This document shows positions 44,869-53,752 of a DNA stretch of 64,000 bases, piece by piece (position 1 is the first letter of the stretch; every line of letters starts with the position of its first letter). A program made the translations under genes and the position numbers. This stretch comes from Saprospiraceae bacterium (GTDB lineage: Bacteria > Bacteroidota > Bacteroidia > Chitinophagales > Saprospiraceae). The notes under the pieces are model-generated. The model had not been told where the DNA came from. It did not search any database and saw only the letters and a list, made by a program, of their open reading frames with translations. Location of the stretch: contig JAJCYH010000024.1 of NCBI GenBank assembly GCA_029262995.1, positions 62,001-126,000 of the forward strand. The letters run 5' to 3'.

Positions 44869-45383
44869 CTAGAGTAGGTCAATTGCAATTCTTACGCTCC
44901 TCGTTTTGTTCCATGCCCAATATAAAAATAGACCTTTTAACTCAATAACTAGGTATCCAACAGAGCCTAAAAAATAAGTATTTTCAACACCTAGTATCCC
45001 TGTATTTAGAATCCTTCATCAGTTAAAATTAGTATTAGTGGGTCTATTATTATTCCTGCATCAAGGTTTATAACACCTTTTTTAGGATCAATCTTAGTAA
45101 TTGATATGTCTACATAAAAGTAGGCGATTATAACTGTAGATCCCAAAATCGTTAGTGGATATAATAGAGCTAATCTTTGACATTTATACGGTCCAAACTT
45201 TAGCCTCCATTCTGTTTTAGATTGCTTTTGCATTAATAGAAAAATTATAATAATGCCAGACAGGGGCAAGGAGCTAAAGTTTATATAATCCGTAAAACCC
45301 ATTGTTGCTGTAATTGCAACTTCCAAAATTTGTGATGTTATTGGGGCATATATTTTTTCATAAAACTCATTAGCATATATCAA
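44869..45383 (-). pseudogene. hypothetical membrane protein split by a frameshift
   Basis: The first frame gives 125 residues with two hydrophobic segments (ITATMGFTDY..., LYPLTILGSTVIIAYFYV) and stops at 45006. A different frame then continues without interruption as ILNTGILGVENTYFLG, SVGYLVIELKGLFLYWAWN, KTRSVRIAIDLL to TAG at 44869, adding one or two more membrane segments. A single indel near 45005-45012 reconnects the two into about 170 residues. Either it is a pseudogene or there is a sequencing error. Confidence 0.5.
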
Positions 45384-45505
45384 TAATGCTAATGAGTTTG
45401 TGATTCAATAATATTAATCAATTTAGCTTGGCATCAAATCAATAGCATGTTGAATTGAAACAAGTCACTTGGTTATGATACTTATAAAATGAAATAGAGT
45501 ATATT

Positions 45506-46144
45506 TTATTCTGATTCAAAATATTTCCAAGTGAGACTTGCTAAGATGGCTCCAATTATTGGTGCAATAGTATAAATCCATAATACAGAAGTATTACCAG
45601 AAACTACTGCAGGTGTTATTGATCTTGCTAGGTTCATCGATGCTCCTGTAATTGGCCCTGCAAATAATGCTTCTAACATGACTACAGCTCCAACTGCTAT
45701 TCCAGTAAATTGATGGATCGACTTATTTTGGCTAACAAAAAGAATTACTATCATTAAAAAATAAGTCAATATAATTTCTAGAATAAATGTTTGATGCCAA
45801 TCTCCAAAAGGCATTGTTGAACCTAAATTATCATGATCTAAAAACAAGAAACTCAATATTAAAGATGCCATAAATCCTCCTAATAGTTGAGCAATCAGAT
45901 AGCCTAATAGTCTTATATTATCAAACCTATTGGTGAATGAAAATGCTATTGTTACTGCTGGGTTAATATGTGCGCCCGAAATATTGATAAACGCATATAT
46001 CATAGCAGTAACAATGAGTCCAAAAGTGAGAGCAACACCTACGTGTGTAACGATTCCGTTAGTTACATCATTTATGATAATTGCGCCTGTACCACAGAAT
46101 ACAAGTGCAAACGTTCCTATTGATTCTGCAATATATTTTTTCAA
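45506..46144 (-). CDS. aquaporin-family channel with NLA second motif
   Basis: The protein has 212 residues in six helices. The first pore motif is canonical, AHINPAVTIAFSF (NPA at 61-63). The second is ASMNLARSITPAV, NLA instead of NPA, with the selectivity Arg at 174 preserved. MIP channels with altered second motifs often carry solutes other than water. It ends 20 bp before the MerT-like/GDCCVxC gene reads on, so the two are one operon, upstream gene 46164-46592 first. Transport of a metalloid such as arsenite is conceivable but not shown. Confidence 0.85.
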   Translation of the reverse strand: MKKYIAESIGTFALVFCGTGAIIINDVTNGIVTHVGVALTFGLIVTAMIYAFINISGAHINPAVTIAFSFTNRFDNIRLLGYLIAQLLGGFMASLILSFLFLDHDNLGSTMPFGDWHQTFILEIILTYFLMIVILFVSQNKSIHQFTGIAVGAVVMLEALFAGPITGASMNLARSITPAVVSGNTSVLWIYTIAPIIGAILASLTWKYFESE

Positions 46145-46163
46145 ATTTTAAATAAGTTTATTA

Positions 46164-46592
46164 TTAGCAGCAAGGATTATTTAATTGGATGGGAGGACAA
46201 GGTATGGTCCCATAACTGCAATAGACACAACAATCACCACCCTTTGGTCTTATTATAGTATTACAGTTTTCACATTCATAGAAAAACTGACAGGCATCAA
46301 TCGGCATTGATTCTTCTTTTTTATGACCACAATCTGGGCAAGATATTGTCGATTGAAGGATCGGCTTGATAATATTTTTCTTTCCAGGTTTATTTTTTAA
46401 CTGATAGATTCCGATACCAAACAAACTCAATCCAAGAAGTATGAAAATGACACTATATTGCTCCAAGCCGTCACTAATGGCTAATAGGGCAGTTCCGCCG
46501 CCAACTGCAATAATAATCGCTGGTAACCAACAACAGCTGGATGCTATGATAAATGCAATAACACCTCCTAGTATAGTACTTTTATAGTTCAA
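46164..46592 (-). CDS. MerT-like / GDCCVxC-domain fusion
   Basis: The protein has 142 residues. The N-terminus (1-70) is a MerT-like segment: a CC pair at 20-21 (IIASSCCWLPAII) in the first of two helices, as in mercuric transporters. The C-terminus (85-135) has CPDCGHKKEESMPID, ACQFFYECENCNTIIRPK and GDCCVYCSYG, the domain found in GDCCVxC (seleno)proteins; here Cys replaces selenocysteine. The protein ends in NPCC. Eleven of the residues in the tail are Cys, suggesting heavy-metal or metalloid binding. Operon with the aquaporin gene supports a toxic-element role. Confidence 0.75.
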   Translation of the reverse strand: MNYKSTILGGVIAFIIASSCCWLPAIIIAVGGGTALLAISDGLEQYSVIFILLGLSLFGIGIYQLKNKPGKKNIIKPILQSTISCPDCGHKKEESMPIDACQFFYECENCNTIIRPKGGDCCVYCSYGTIPCPPIQLNNPCC

Positions 46593-46818
46593 TCGAATAT
46601 TTATTTACAGCTTGGCGCAAAATCTATGCGATTAAGTTTAGTGAATTCATTCTAATATTAATTTTTAATAAACTTAAGACTTTACAATAGTAATACATTG
46701 ATCTATTGACAATATTAGTAATTTCAATGATAACATTCGATTGTTTATAGATAACGGTTGAAAATTGTTTAAGTCTAAATCAAATTATTTTAACTGTATT
46801 GGTTGAATATGAACATAG

Positions 46819-47520
46819 TTATTCTTCTTTATCATAAAATTCAATTTCAGTCTCATATTCATAGCTTAAAAAGTCATCTTTGTCAATCCAGTATTTGGAG
46901 GATATTATTTGGTAATTATTGTTTTCTATGTCTTTAAATCTCCAAATGGTTTTTTCTGCGTCAGCAAATGGCTCAATTCCATCAATTTGATCTTGGAATA
47001 ATCGTCTTATTAAATTATTGTCTTTTAACCCCCCGCATAATGCTTTGATAATTATTTCTTTATCAATATTATGATCAGTGCGTTTTATTGGACTTAAAGT
47101 CAATTTGATAATGGAAGCTTCTGTATTTGGAAAAGTACCGTTATAGGCTTTATACAAGAGTTGGTTGATATTAAAAAGATCAAAATGTAATGCTGGCTCG
47201 GGATATTCTTCAGACACTTTATCTATAAGCATATCATGAGATATAGATTGTATTTGGCCCTGATTTAGTTTTTCTTTCAATTTGTAGTTTAGCAGAATTC
47301 GTGCAGATTCATCTGGTTCAAAATCACTAATTGCTAAATAGAGCAATTCCAGTAATTCATCTTTGTCACTTTTCTCTGCATCAGCAAAATCAAATTCTTT
47401 AAGCAGATTTATATAGTCTTCGGGTCTCCAGTAAAAGTCGAATTCATTTACTGTTGTAATATCAAGGATATTTATTTTTATTTTCATGTTCATTTTTTTA
47501 AGTGAAAGGGATGCATTCAA
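46819..47520 (-). CDS. conserved hypothetical protein
   Basis: The frame gives 233 residues from 47520; the internal MNMKIKIN at residue 10-12 is an alternative start about 30 bases later. Sequence such as DITTVNEFDFYWRPEDYINL and ESARILLNYKLKEKLNQ is acidic and helical with no signal peptide. No family is recognised. The protein is cytoplasmic. It reads intact. Confidence 0.6.
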   Translation of the reverse strand: MNASLSLKKMNMKIKINILDITTVNEFDFYWRPEDYINLLKEFDFADAEKSDKDELLELLYLAISDFEPDESARILLNYKLKEKLNQGQIQSISHDMLIDKVSEEYPEPALHFDLFNINQLLYKAYNGTFPNTEASIIKLTLSPIKRTDHNIDKEIIIKALCGGLKDNNLIRRLFQDQIDGIEPFADAEKTIWRFKDIENNNYQIISSKYWIDKDDFLSYEYETEIEFYDKEE

Positions 47521-47625
47521 TTATAGTGATGTTTTATTTTTTATTCCAAATCATTGAAAGGTAAATTACTTTGATCAAATATGCAGGATCTGTAGATTAT
47601 ATAATTTTCTGCCATATTAGTATTA

Positions 47626-48114
47626 TTACTTGTCGTTAAATTTTAAACACCTGGAAAGTCTATCTATCATTCTTAATATTCTGTTTGCTTTAGTTTCATC
47701 AGTTTTCGCTTCATATATCCAATCAAGGTATGCCTTCTTTTCGCCATCGGTATAATTCAAAAAAGTTTCAAGTAAATTTGTCGGTTCTGTTTCAAAGCAC
47801 TCTAGAATTTCCTCTGGAATTTTAATTAAGGAATTGTCAAGAAAGAGAATAATATGAACGTAATCGCCTTGTTGTTTATTTATTTTTCTTCGGATTGTAG
47901 ATTTCACAGGTAAGAATAATTTTCCTTTACCCATTGGCATTAACTTGTATTGCTTTAATTCGAATCCATCTATTGAACCCTTTACCTTAACCCAACCGAA
48001 TGGGTTGTTCTTATTTTGAAGAACTTCAGGAATTTCAACAAAGGTCCATCCACCTTTACCAGGAAATTTCTGTAGCAGATATTCGGAATCAACCAAGGGC
48101 TTTTCAATACTCAC
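47626..48114 (-). CDS. YdeI/OmdA-like protein with DUF1905 domain
   Basis: The 162-residue protein has an N-terminal DUF1905 (about 9-95: GWTFVEIPEVLQNKNNPFGW, VKGSIDGFELKQYKLMPMGK, KLFLPVKSTIRRKINKQQGD). The C-terminal helix pair has FLNYTDGEKKAYLDWIYEAK and ANRILRMIDRLSRCL, the YdeI/OmdA bacteriocin-protection-like domain. Members are widespread, with poorly defined functions. The gene is intact. Confidence 0.85.
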   Translation of the reverse strand: MSIEKPLVDSEYLLQKFPGKGGWTFVEIPEVLQNKNNPFGWVKVKGSIDGFELKQYKLMPMGKGKLFLPVKSTIRRKINKQQGDYVHIILFLDNSLIKIPEEILECFETEPTNLLETFLNYTDGEKKAYLDWIYEAKTDETKANRILRMIDRLSRCLKFNDK

Positions 48115-48210
48115 AGGGATTCAAATTTAAAGTGAAGAATTTATTGTTGTCGTCAGAATTTGGATACTTATAGGACAAAGTACTTGTTTAAAATTATTTT
48201 GAGATTTAAG

Positions 48211-48384
48211 TTAATTATTTTTCTCATTTATTGCATCGATAATTTTGAAATCAGCAAACTCCTAATAAGTAAACCATTTGTGCTTGAATTTAACTAAGCC
48301 CTCTAAAAAGAAAGCTTCGGTTATCTTTCCAAGTTTCTCATGATTTTAATCGTGGTGTATAAAATAAACATTTGTTCTGAACAT
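48211..48384 (-). pseudogene. short gene with two in-frame stops
   Basis: One frame of 58 codons reads MFRTNVYFIHHD, TAA, NHEKLGKITEAFFLEG, LVKFKHKWFTY, TAG, EFADFKIIDAINEKNN. The pieces are coherent and frame is kept, so two nonsense mutations have hit a small gene. No family is recognised. Confidence 0.4.
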
Positions 48385-48470
48385 TGATTTAAGTTATTCT
48401 GCTGTTGTCATATAAAGTTTGATATGCAGAGTGAATGAATTTTAGTCATTAGGACCATTGAAATTTTCTT

Positions 48471-49217
48471 TTAGACCAATTGCTCTGAGCCGCTTTTCTT
48501 TAGCAAATAAATATTGCTCTTCCAATCTGACCCAACACCAATGTCTTCTACTATTTCAACAAGTTCTAAGCCGTTACTATTGAATAAGCTTAGCATGTTA
48601 TCTTCTGCTATCCAGTACATTTCGATAACGTGTTTTTTTTTGTAATATAATCGTCTAATTAAATTAACCCCTTTTGCGCCAAGCATCTTTAATAGAACAT
48701 TAAGAATAGTTGGGGGTCGAGTAGGTAAATTGAAGAGGATATATCCATTATCCTTGGTTACTCTTTTAAATTCTTTGATATAATTAATTGTGTAATTGGG
48801 TTCAATATGTTGGAGAGTGATAAAGGACAACACAAAATCAAAATGTTTAGCGGGAAATTGTGATAAATCATCTGTATTATTGACTAAATATTCACAGGTA
48901 CCGGGAAATTTATTTAATGATATCGCTTTTCTAACCATTGAGGAAGAAATATCGACACCAGTGACCTTTCTAAATCTTGTACAAAGTGCTTGTGATAATC
49001 TTCCTAAACCACATCCAAAGTCTAATGCAGAATTAAAGTTTATTTTCTCGTCCAATTTTAAATTGAGAAATATTTGATTTATCCAACTTTGTCCAGATTT
49101 GAAAAACTCAATGTTATCCCATTGATTATTAATCTTAGATGGTTGTGTTAGGATTGCCCAGTAGGGATCATTTTCCCCAAGTCCTTCCCAATTGGATTTT
49201 AATTTGTCTAATTTCAT
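48471..49217 (-). CDS. class I SAM-dependent methyltransferase
   Basis: I choose ATG at 49217 (MKLDKLKSNWEGLGENDPYW, 248 residues); the upstream extension to 49265 adds 16 unrelated residues. Motif I is FNSALDFGCGLGRLSQALC, motif II region VTGVDISSSMVRKAI, and motif IV NTDDLSQFPAKHFDFVLSFI. The product is a soluble small-molecule methyltransferase (Methyltransf_11/25 type). The substrate is unknown. Confidence 0.85.
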   Translation of the reverse strand: MKLDKLKSNWEGLGENDPYWAILTQPSKINNQWDNIEFFKSGQSWINQIFLNLKLDEKINFNSALDFGCGLGRLSQALCTRFRKVTGVDISSSMVRKAISLNKFPGTCEYLVNNTDDLSQFPAKHFDFVLSFITLQHIEPNYTINYIKEFKRVTKDNGYILFNLPTRPPTILNVLLKMLGAKGVNLIRRLYYKKKHVIEMYWIAEDNMLSLFNSNGLELVEIVEDIGVGSDWKSNIYLLKKSGSEQLV

Positions 49218-49426
49218 TGTAGTATAATTCTGCTTGCCAGCAAATAGAAAGTGTATGGCAACCAACTCAGATTAACCAGAGAGAAGATAATGCCAGAACT
49301 TAAGGTATTCAAGGTGTTAAATTAGTGTTTTATCTTGATTGAATTTAGAGTTGTGGGTTGATTGAAGGTTTATTGATTGTAATTACCAATAGGGTATGGT
49401 TATATTTTTAAACTATAGTATTATGT

Positions 49427-49460
49427 AAATAAAAAAGACCCATTAACAAGTTAACGGGTC
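49427..49460 (-). terminator. intrinsic terminator of the cold-shock gene
   Basis: Read on the minus strand, GACCCGTTAAC, a TT loop and GTTAATGGGTC form an 11-bp stem with one G-U pair (49437-49460), immediately followed by a T-rich run (49436 down to about 49427). It lies 28 bp beyond the csp stop codon. Confidence 0.8.
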
Positions 49461-49488
49461 CATAAGTTTTAAAATTTATATGCTTGCG

Positions 49489-49683
49489 TTATCTCACTGA
49501 GACATTCACTGCATTCAAACCTTTTTGTCCTTCTTCTGTGTCATAGGAAACCTTGTCTCCTTCAGTAATTGAAATGCCGTTTAATCCATTTACATGAACA
49601 AAAACATCCTTTCCACCATCATCTGGTGTAATGAATCCAAATCCTTTACTGTCGTTAAAAAACTTTACTGTACCGTTACTCAT
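49489..49683 (-). CDS. csp: cold-shock protein (CspA family)
   Basis: The true start is the ATG at 49683, giving 64 residues: [20 protein letters not shown], with RNP1 KGFGFI and RNP2 DVFVHV. This is a complete single-stranded nucleic acid-binding OB-fold. The 31-codon extension upstream is leader sequence, AT-rich and long, as usual for cold-shock mRNAs that use structured leaders. A strong hairpin terminator follows. Confidence 0.92.
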   Translation of the reverse strand: MSNGTVKFFNDSKGFGFITPDDGGKDVFVHVNGLNGISITEGDKVSYDTEEGQKGLNAVNVSVR

Positions 49684-49978
49684 TGTTAAATTAAAATTAT
49701 AAATAAAAAGGCAAGATATAAGTATAATACCTTTACCGTATACAAAAATACAATTTCCATACGTATAAAGTTTCAACTTTGTGCAAATTTTTCATGTTTT
49801 TTATAAAAAAACTGTAAGAAATACTGATTTATAGCGGATTTAAGGGGTTTTACATATGTAAATATTTTTTTAATTGTTGATTTAGGAAACATATATCTGT
49901 TGATTGGAGCAATAAAAGTCACTCATAGCCACATATTAGGCAATAGTTTATTGAGAATTAAATTTTGATAATAAAGGT

Positions 49979-50569
49979 TTAATCCACTGTTGATTGGATT
50001 GATGTAAATATTATCATTGAACAAATGTCTGATGCACTTAACGAAACTCTTACACTTCTATTATTTGTAAATTTTATAGCATTGCTTGTTAGCTTGATGA
50101 GTATATGAATTAAGTGGTTAAGATCACCCATGAATATTGAGGGAACATTGCTATCAATTTGGTAATTCAAGGTCAAACCTTATTTTTCAGCTTTGGATTT
50201 TAGAATTTGCATTACATGTTCTAGATCGGATGAAGGTTTTAGTGAAATTGATTCTATTTCTATTTTTCGTGTTTCAATTATAAAAATATCATGAATATCA
50301 TTTAAACTAACGATAAGGTTGTCAGTGTTTAATTGCATCGCGTTAAGGGATACTTCTTGAGAAGGTAGATGTTTATTTCGATCAAGAAGATTAAGCATAC
50401 CAGATAATGCGGGCATTGGAGTTCTAATTTCATGACTCATATTGGCAAGAATCTGTTCCTTTATGCTTAAGGAATGTTCTGCCCTTACCTTTTGCTCTTG
50501 AAGTTCTTTAGTCCATATGCAGACAAGGTGTTCTAATATTTTTTTCTTGTCTTTTTGATAGTTATAATG
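49979..50569 (-). pseudogene. remnant of a (hybrid) histidine kinase
   Basis: In one frame the sequence reads KKKILEHLVCIWTKELQEQ, LSIKEQILANMSHEIRTPM (H-box with the phospho-accepting His), later SLNDIHDIFIIETRKIE, a TAA at 50180, then LNYQIDSNVPSIFMGDLN and LIKLTSNAIKFTNNRSVRVS (N-box). The open frame is bounded by a stop at about 50570, so the sensor part is missing, and the ATP-binding domain ends early at 49979. At least one nonsense mutation plus two truncations. Confidence 0.75.
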
Positions 50570-50702
50570 TTACAGTTTTCTTACTATACCTTCGTCCGAC
50601 TATTTAAGGGGCTAAAACATGTTATGCAAATGTGAATACAATAAAAATACGTTTCTTGATAATTAAATAAACATTTAAGTTTTTTCAAAAACCAACCAAC
50701 AT

Positions 50703-51740
50703 TTACTTAATCGCAACTATAGCACTTGAAGGTCCTGTCAAAGGCATTATGAAAGTTTTTGTAAAACCGCATTGATTTACCCAACTATTAAAATCTGAGG
50801 CAGAAAAATCAAAGCCTTCTGATGTTTCTATATTCATGTTTAATGACATCATTAGGCCAAAAGCATTTTCACATCGATTATCGTCAATAATATTTTCAAT
50901 CACAACAAATGCACCTCCTTGTGGAAGTGCTTCATAAGCTTTTTTGATTAGCATTTTCTTATCGTCTAATCCCCAGTCATGAAGAATGTTACCCATTGTA
51001 ATGACATCTGCTTGAGGAAGATCTTCATTTAAGAAGTCACCAGACTTTATAGATACTCTGTCTCCTAGACCCATCATCTTAATGTTTTCCTTAGCTACGG
51101 GTTCTACTGGCGGTAAGTCAAACGAAATACAATTCATATGTTTGTTATTTATTGCTACTTGCGCAGCAAGATAAGCTCCTGCACCTCCTATGTCACACAG
51201 TGTATTGTAGTTTTTAAAGTCAAAAGTTTTAGAGAAGGTTATGAAATTGCCCATTTGAATACCGCCCATGGCTTTTAAAAATTCTCTTAATTTACTTTCA
51301 TCAGCGTACAAAGCTTCGAATATGGGAGCTCCACCCGTTTTTGTTTCGTTTTGGGGCTTCCCTGTTTTTAAGCATTCTTCAAGATTATTCCAAAAATCAA
51401 ACAACCGATTATTAGCCATTTCAAGAATACCACCAACATAACTTGGTTTATTCTTATCAAGAAACAAGTTTGTATCTTCTGCATTACTGTAAATTGAAGT
51501 TTCTTTTAAGCCACTACGTTTTAAAAAACCTAATGAAACTAAAGTGTCTAGGAAATCATAAAGTCCTCTTTCATGGAGACCTAACTTATTTTTAATCTCT
51601 ATTCCTGATAATTCTCCTTTTGCCAGATGTGTAAACAGTTCCATGTTTACTGCAGTAAGTAGTGTTTTGGATGCCCAAAATCCCATTCCAATTTGCATTA
51701 TTTTAGAAGGATCTAGTGATTCTGTTGTTGATGTTTTCAT
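50703..51740 (-). CDS. plant-type O-methyltransferase
   Basis: The 345-residue protein has an N-terminal winged-helix dimerisation domain (FWASKTLLTAVNMELFTHLA, GIEIKNKLGLHERGLYDFLD) and a C-terminal Rossmann domain with YNTLCDIGGAGAYLAAQVAI, MNCISFDLPPVEPVAKEN and ADVITMGNILHDWGLDDKKM (catalytic His in LHDW). This is the acetylserotonin/caffeate O-methyltransferase family that acts on hydroxylated aromatics or polyketides. The adjacent PhyH oxygenase (73 bp upstream) would fit a short tailoring pathway. Confidence 0.85.
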   Translation of the reverse strand: MKTSTTESLDPSKIMQIGMGFWASKTLLTAVNMELFTHLAKGELSGIEIKNKLGLHERGLYDFLDTLVSLGFLKRSGLKETSIYSNAEDTNLFLDKNKPSYVGGILEMANNRLFDFWNNLEECLKTGKPQNETKTGGAPIFEALYADESKLREFLKAMGGIQMGNFITFSKTFDFKNYNTLCDIGGAGAYLAAQVAINNKHMNCISFDLPPVEPVAKENIKMMGLGDRVSIKSGDFLNEDLPQADVITMGNILHDWGLDDKKMLIKKAYEALPQGGAFVVIENIIDDNRCENAFGLMMSLNMNIETSEGFDFSASDFNSWVNQCGFTKTFIMPLTGPSSAIVAIK

Positions 51741-51813
51741 TATAGTTTGTATTATTTAGTAATTATTTTTCTTTATGAGATAATACTAATGATTATATAA
51801 TATGTGTGGTTAT

Positions 51814-52749
51814 TTAAATTCCATTCTTTAATAGTGCAGGTCTTTGAGTGATTTCATGATAACATACACGACGAGAATCAAAATAGTGAAATACCATTGA
51901 TTTTCTAGTTTTATCTTTATTCAAATGTGGTTCACCGCCATGAAGTAAATTTGCATGCCAAATAAATAAATCACCACTTTTGGCTTCAAAGATTTCCTTT
52001 TGAATGCCTTGTTCTCTTATCTTGTTTTCTATCATTCTTTCATATGCGGTATAGCCTTTATTTCCTAATAAAATTCTATTCCCCATATTGTTGTAGTCTC
52101 TATTCATGTAGTATGGCAATTTATGACTCTTAGGGTAATAGTGAATAGAACCATTTTCTATTCCAATATCTTCTAATGCAAGCCAAACTCCAAGCAGTCC
52201 TCCATGAGGGAAAGTTGTCATATGAATGCTATCTGAGTGTGTTTTTTGCTCACTGCCATATAAGAAGTTTATACTTTGAAATAATTGAGCGTTTCCAATA
52301 ATTAAATAATCCAATAGTTGTTTGAGTGATGCATTATCACCTATTTGTTTCAATAAGTTGGACTTATGAATTGCAAACATTATTTTATTACCATACTTAA
52401 AATTAATTTCTTTGGATTTAAGTAACTCATCAATTGTTTTATTTATTTGATCAACAGAGCTTTGATTCAGGTAATTTTTTATTATACAATATCCATTTTC
52501 ATCAAATTTATTAATGCTTTCTTTATTAATGCTATCTTGTTCTTTGAATATTGAAATTTCATCTAAATGATTTGTCCTTCCTTTATTTATTATTTCATTA
52601 CTATCAATTTTTGAAAAGTCCTCACTTGATATACTTGAGAAGTATTTTTTATCTATACCATATTTTTTGTACAACTCTTCATTATGAATTAATTCATTCT
52701 TATGAAAATAGTTATATAGTTCATATGCTAATTTTAATCTTCGTATCAT
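51814..52749 (-). CDS. phytanoyl-CoA dioxygenase (PhyH) family oxygenase
   Basis: The protein has 311 residues. The facial triad of the Fe(II)/2-oxoglutarate fold is visible: KTHSDSIHM (His171, Asp173), HANLLHGGEPHL (His270) and the co-substrate Arg in DKTRKSM (Arg282). An N-terminal about 80 residues are polar and extra. Substrate unknown; family members hydroxylate natural products and lipids. It lies upstream of the O-methyltransferase on the same strand, so hydroxylation followed by O-methylation is a reasonable guess. Confidence 0.82.
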   Translation of the reverse strand: MIRRLKLAYELYNYFHKNELIHNEELYKKYGIDKKYFSSISSEDFSKIDSNEIINKGRTNHLDEISIFKEQDSINKESINKFDENGYCIIKNYLNQSSVDQINKTIDELLKSKEINFKYGNKIMFAIHKSNLLKQIGDNASLKQLLDYLIIGNAQLFQSINFLYGSEQKTHSDSIHMTTFPHGGLLGVWLALEDIGIENGSIHYYPKSHKLPYYMNRDYNNMGNRILLGNKGYTAYERMIENKIREQGIQKEIFEAKSGDLFIWHANLLHGGEPHLNKDKTRKSMVFHYFDSRRVCYHEITQRPALLKNGI

Positions 52750-52867
52750 GCTGCGTAATTTTTATTATTGCTAAGGTATTACGTTTTGTCAGTAGTGTAA
52801 AGCACTAAGGTTAATTTTTTATACTTTTAGTTTATTGTTTTACATTGTCAATTTCTGAATTAATCTT

Positions 52868-53217
52868 TTAAACCCTTAGGATTTTATCCATTTTGTTTCC
52901 TCTGGCTAGTTCATCTATAAGTTTATCTAAATAGCATATTTGTTGCATTAGCTTATCTTCGATTTCTTCTACTCTTACCCACAAATAACACCTGTTATTT
53001 TATTAACATTTGGGTTTATTTGAGGAGCTTGTGCAAAAAAGTTTTCAAAATCAAGCTTTTTATCTATTTGCTTTTGCAATGATTCTTGATTATATCCGGT
53101 TAACCAACAAATTATAGTATCAACATCTTCCTTGGTGTGGCTTTTTTTTTCTGCCTTACTAATATAGTGAGGATAGACACTAGCAAACGACATTTTATAA
53201 ACTCTTGAATTGTACAT
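52868..53217 (-). pseudogene. DUF2200 gene with one frameshift
   Basis: The first frame (80 residues from 53217) reads RVYKMSFASVYPHYISKAEK and IICWLTGYNQESLQKQ, ending ITGVICG at a stop at 52975. One base less and the family's remaining part follows intact: [20 protein letters not shown] and [14 protein letters not shown] to TAA at 52868. Joining them gives the normal DUF2200 length (about 116). A one-base deletion in or near the GGG of the Gly codon explains it. It may be a sequencing error or a very recent pseudogene. Confidence 0.8.
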
Positions 53218-53273
53218 GGTTCTTGTTTTTATTAACCATGTAATATATTGATTTTTCAGATTTCTTTTAATGT

Positions 53274-53392
53274 CTAAGTACCATAACTCCAGATAGGTAC
53301 AGCATATAGTTCTCTATTTCTTTCATTTTCTAGGGTGCTATCACAGAATATGTTCCTGTTAGTCGAATTGGAAATGTTACGTTTTATTTTAG
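53274..53392 (-). pseudogene. small remnant, possibly of a hydrolase N-terminus
   Basis: Translation of the gap gives NRNIFCDSTLENERNRELYA and VPIWSYGT, then TAG. The phrase resembles the entry strand of some alpha/beta hydrolases ('d..R.R.ipv.iy'), but no start codon or further gene is visible. Weak. Confidence 0.25.
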
Positions 53393-53638
53393 TTATTCTT
53401 CCTCATCATTGTCCAGCTGTTCTACCAGTGATAGAATCCAATTGATAACTTTAGGACTGAGATATTTTGCTATACCAGCTTTACGTTGTGCTGTTTTTAG
53501 GATATTGATGTTTTTATATCCTATTTCTCTTGCTTCGGCCAAGTCTATGTATTCTTGCCAGTCGTCTGCAGTATGCATATCAAATTGTCCTTTCATGATA
53601 TCTAAGTCAGTAGGATCTTGTAGGTCGAAGTTTGGCAT
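53393..53638 (-). CDS. small conserved hypothetical protein
   Basis: The 81-residue acidic protein starts MPNFDLQDPTDLDIMKGQFD and ends in a glutamate/aspartate tail (LDNDEEE). No signal, no recognised family. A single clean frame with good codon use supports it as a gene. Confidence 0.55.
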   Translation of the reverse strand: MPNFDLQDPTDLDIMKGQFDMHTADDWQEYIDLAEAREIGYKNINILKTAQRKAGIAKYLSPKVINWILSLVEQLDNDEEE

Positions 53639-53752
53639 AATATATTTTGTAATTGAGTAAGAGATAATAAAGGAGAATATTTATCTAAAGTATTTTATCA
53701 TTTACTATTGATCGAACTTTTTGAATACTAACGTATAGAATAAAAGATCATT

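Noticed and set aside
17884-50182. Stop-codon reassignment as an explanation for in-frame stops
   Set aside because: TAA, TAG and TGA all occur inside relic frames and frameshifts accompany many of them, while intact genes end with the same codons. Decay explains this better.
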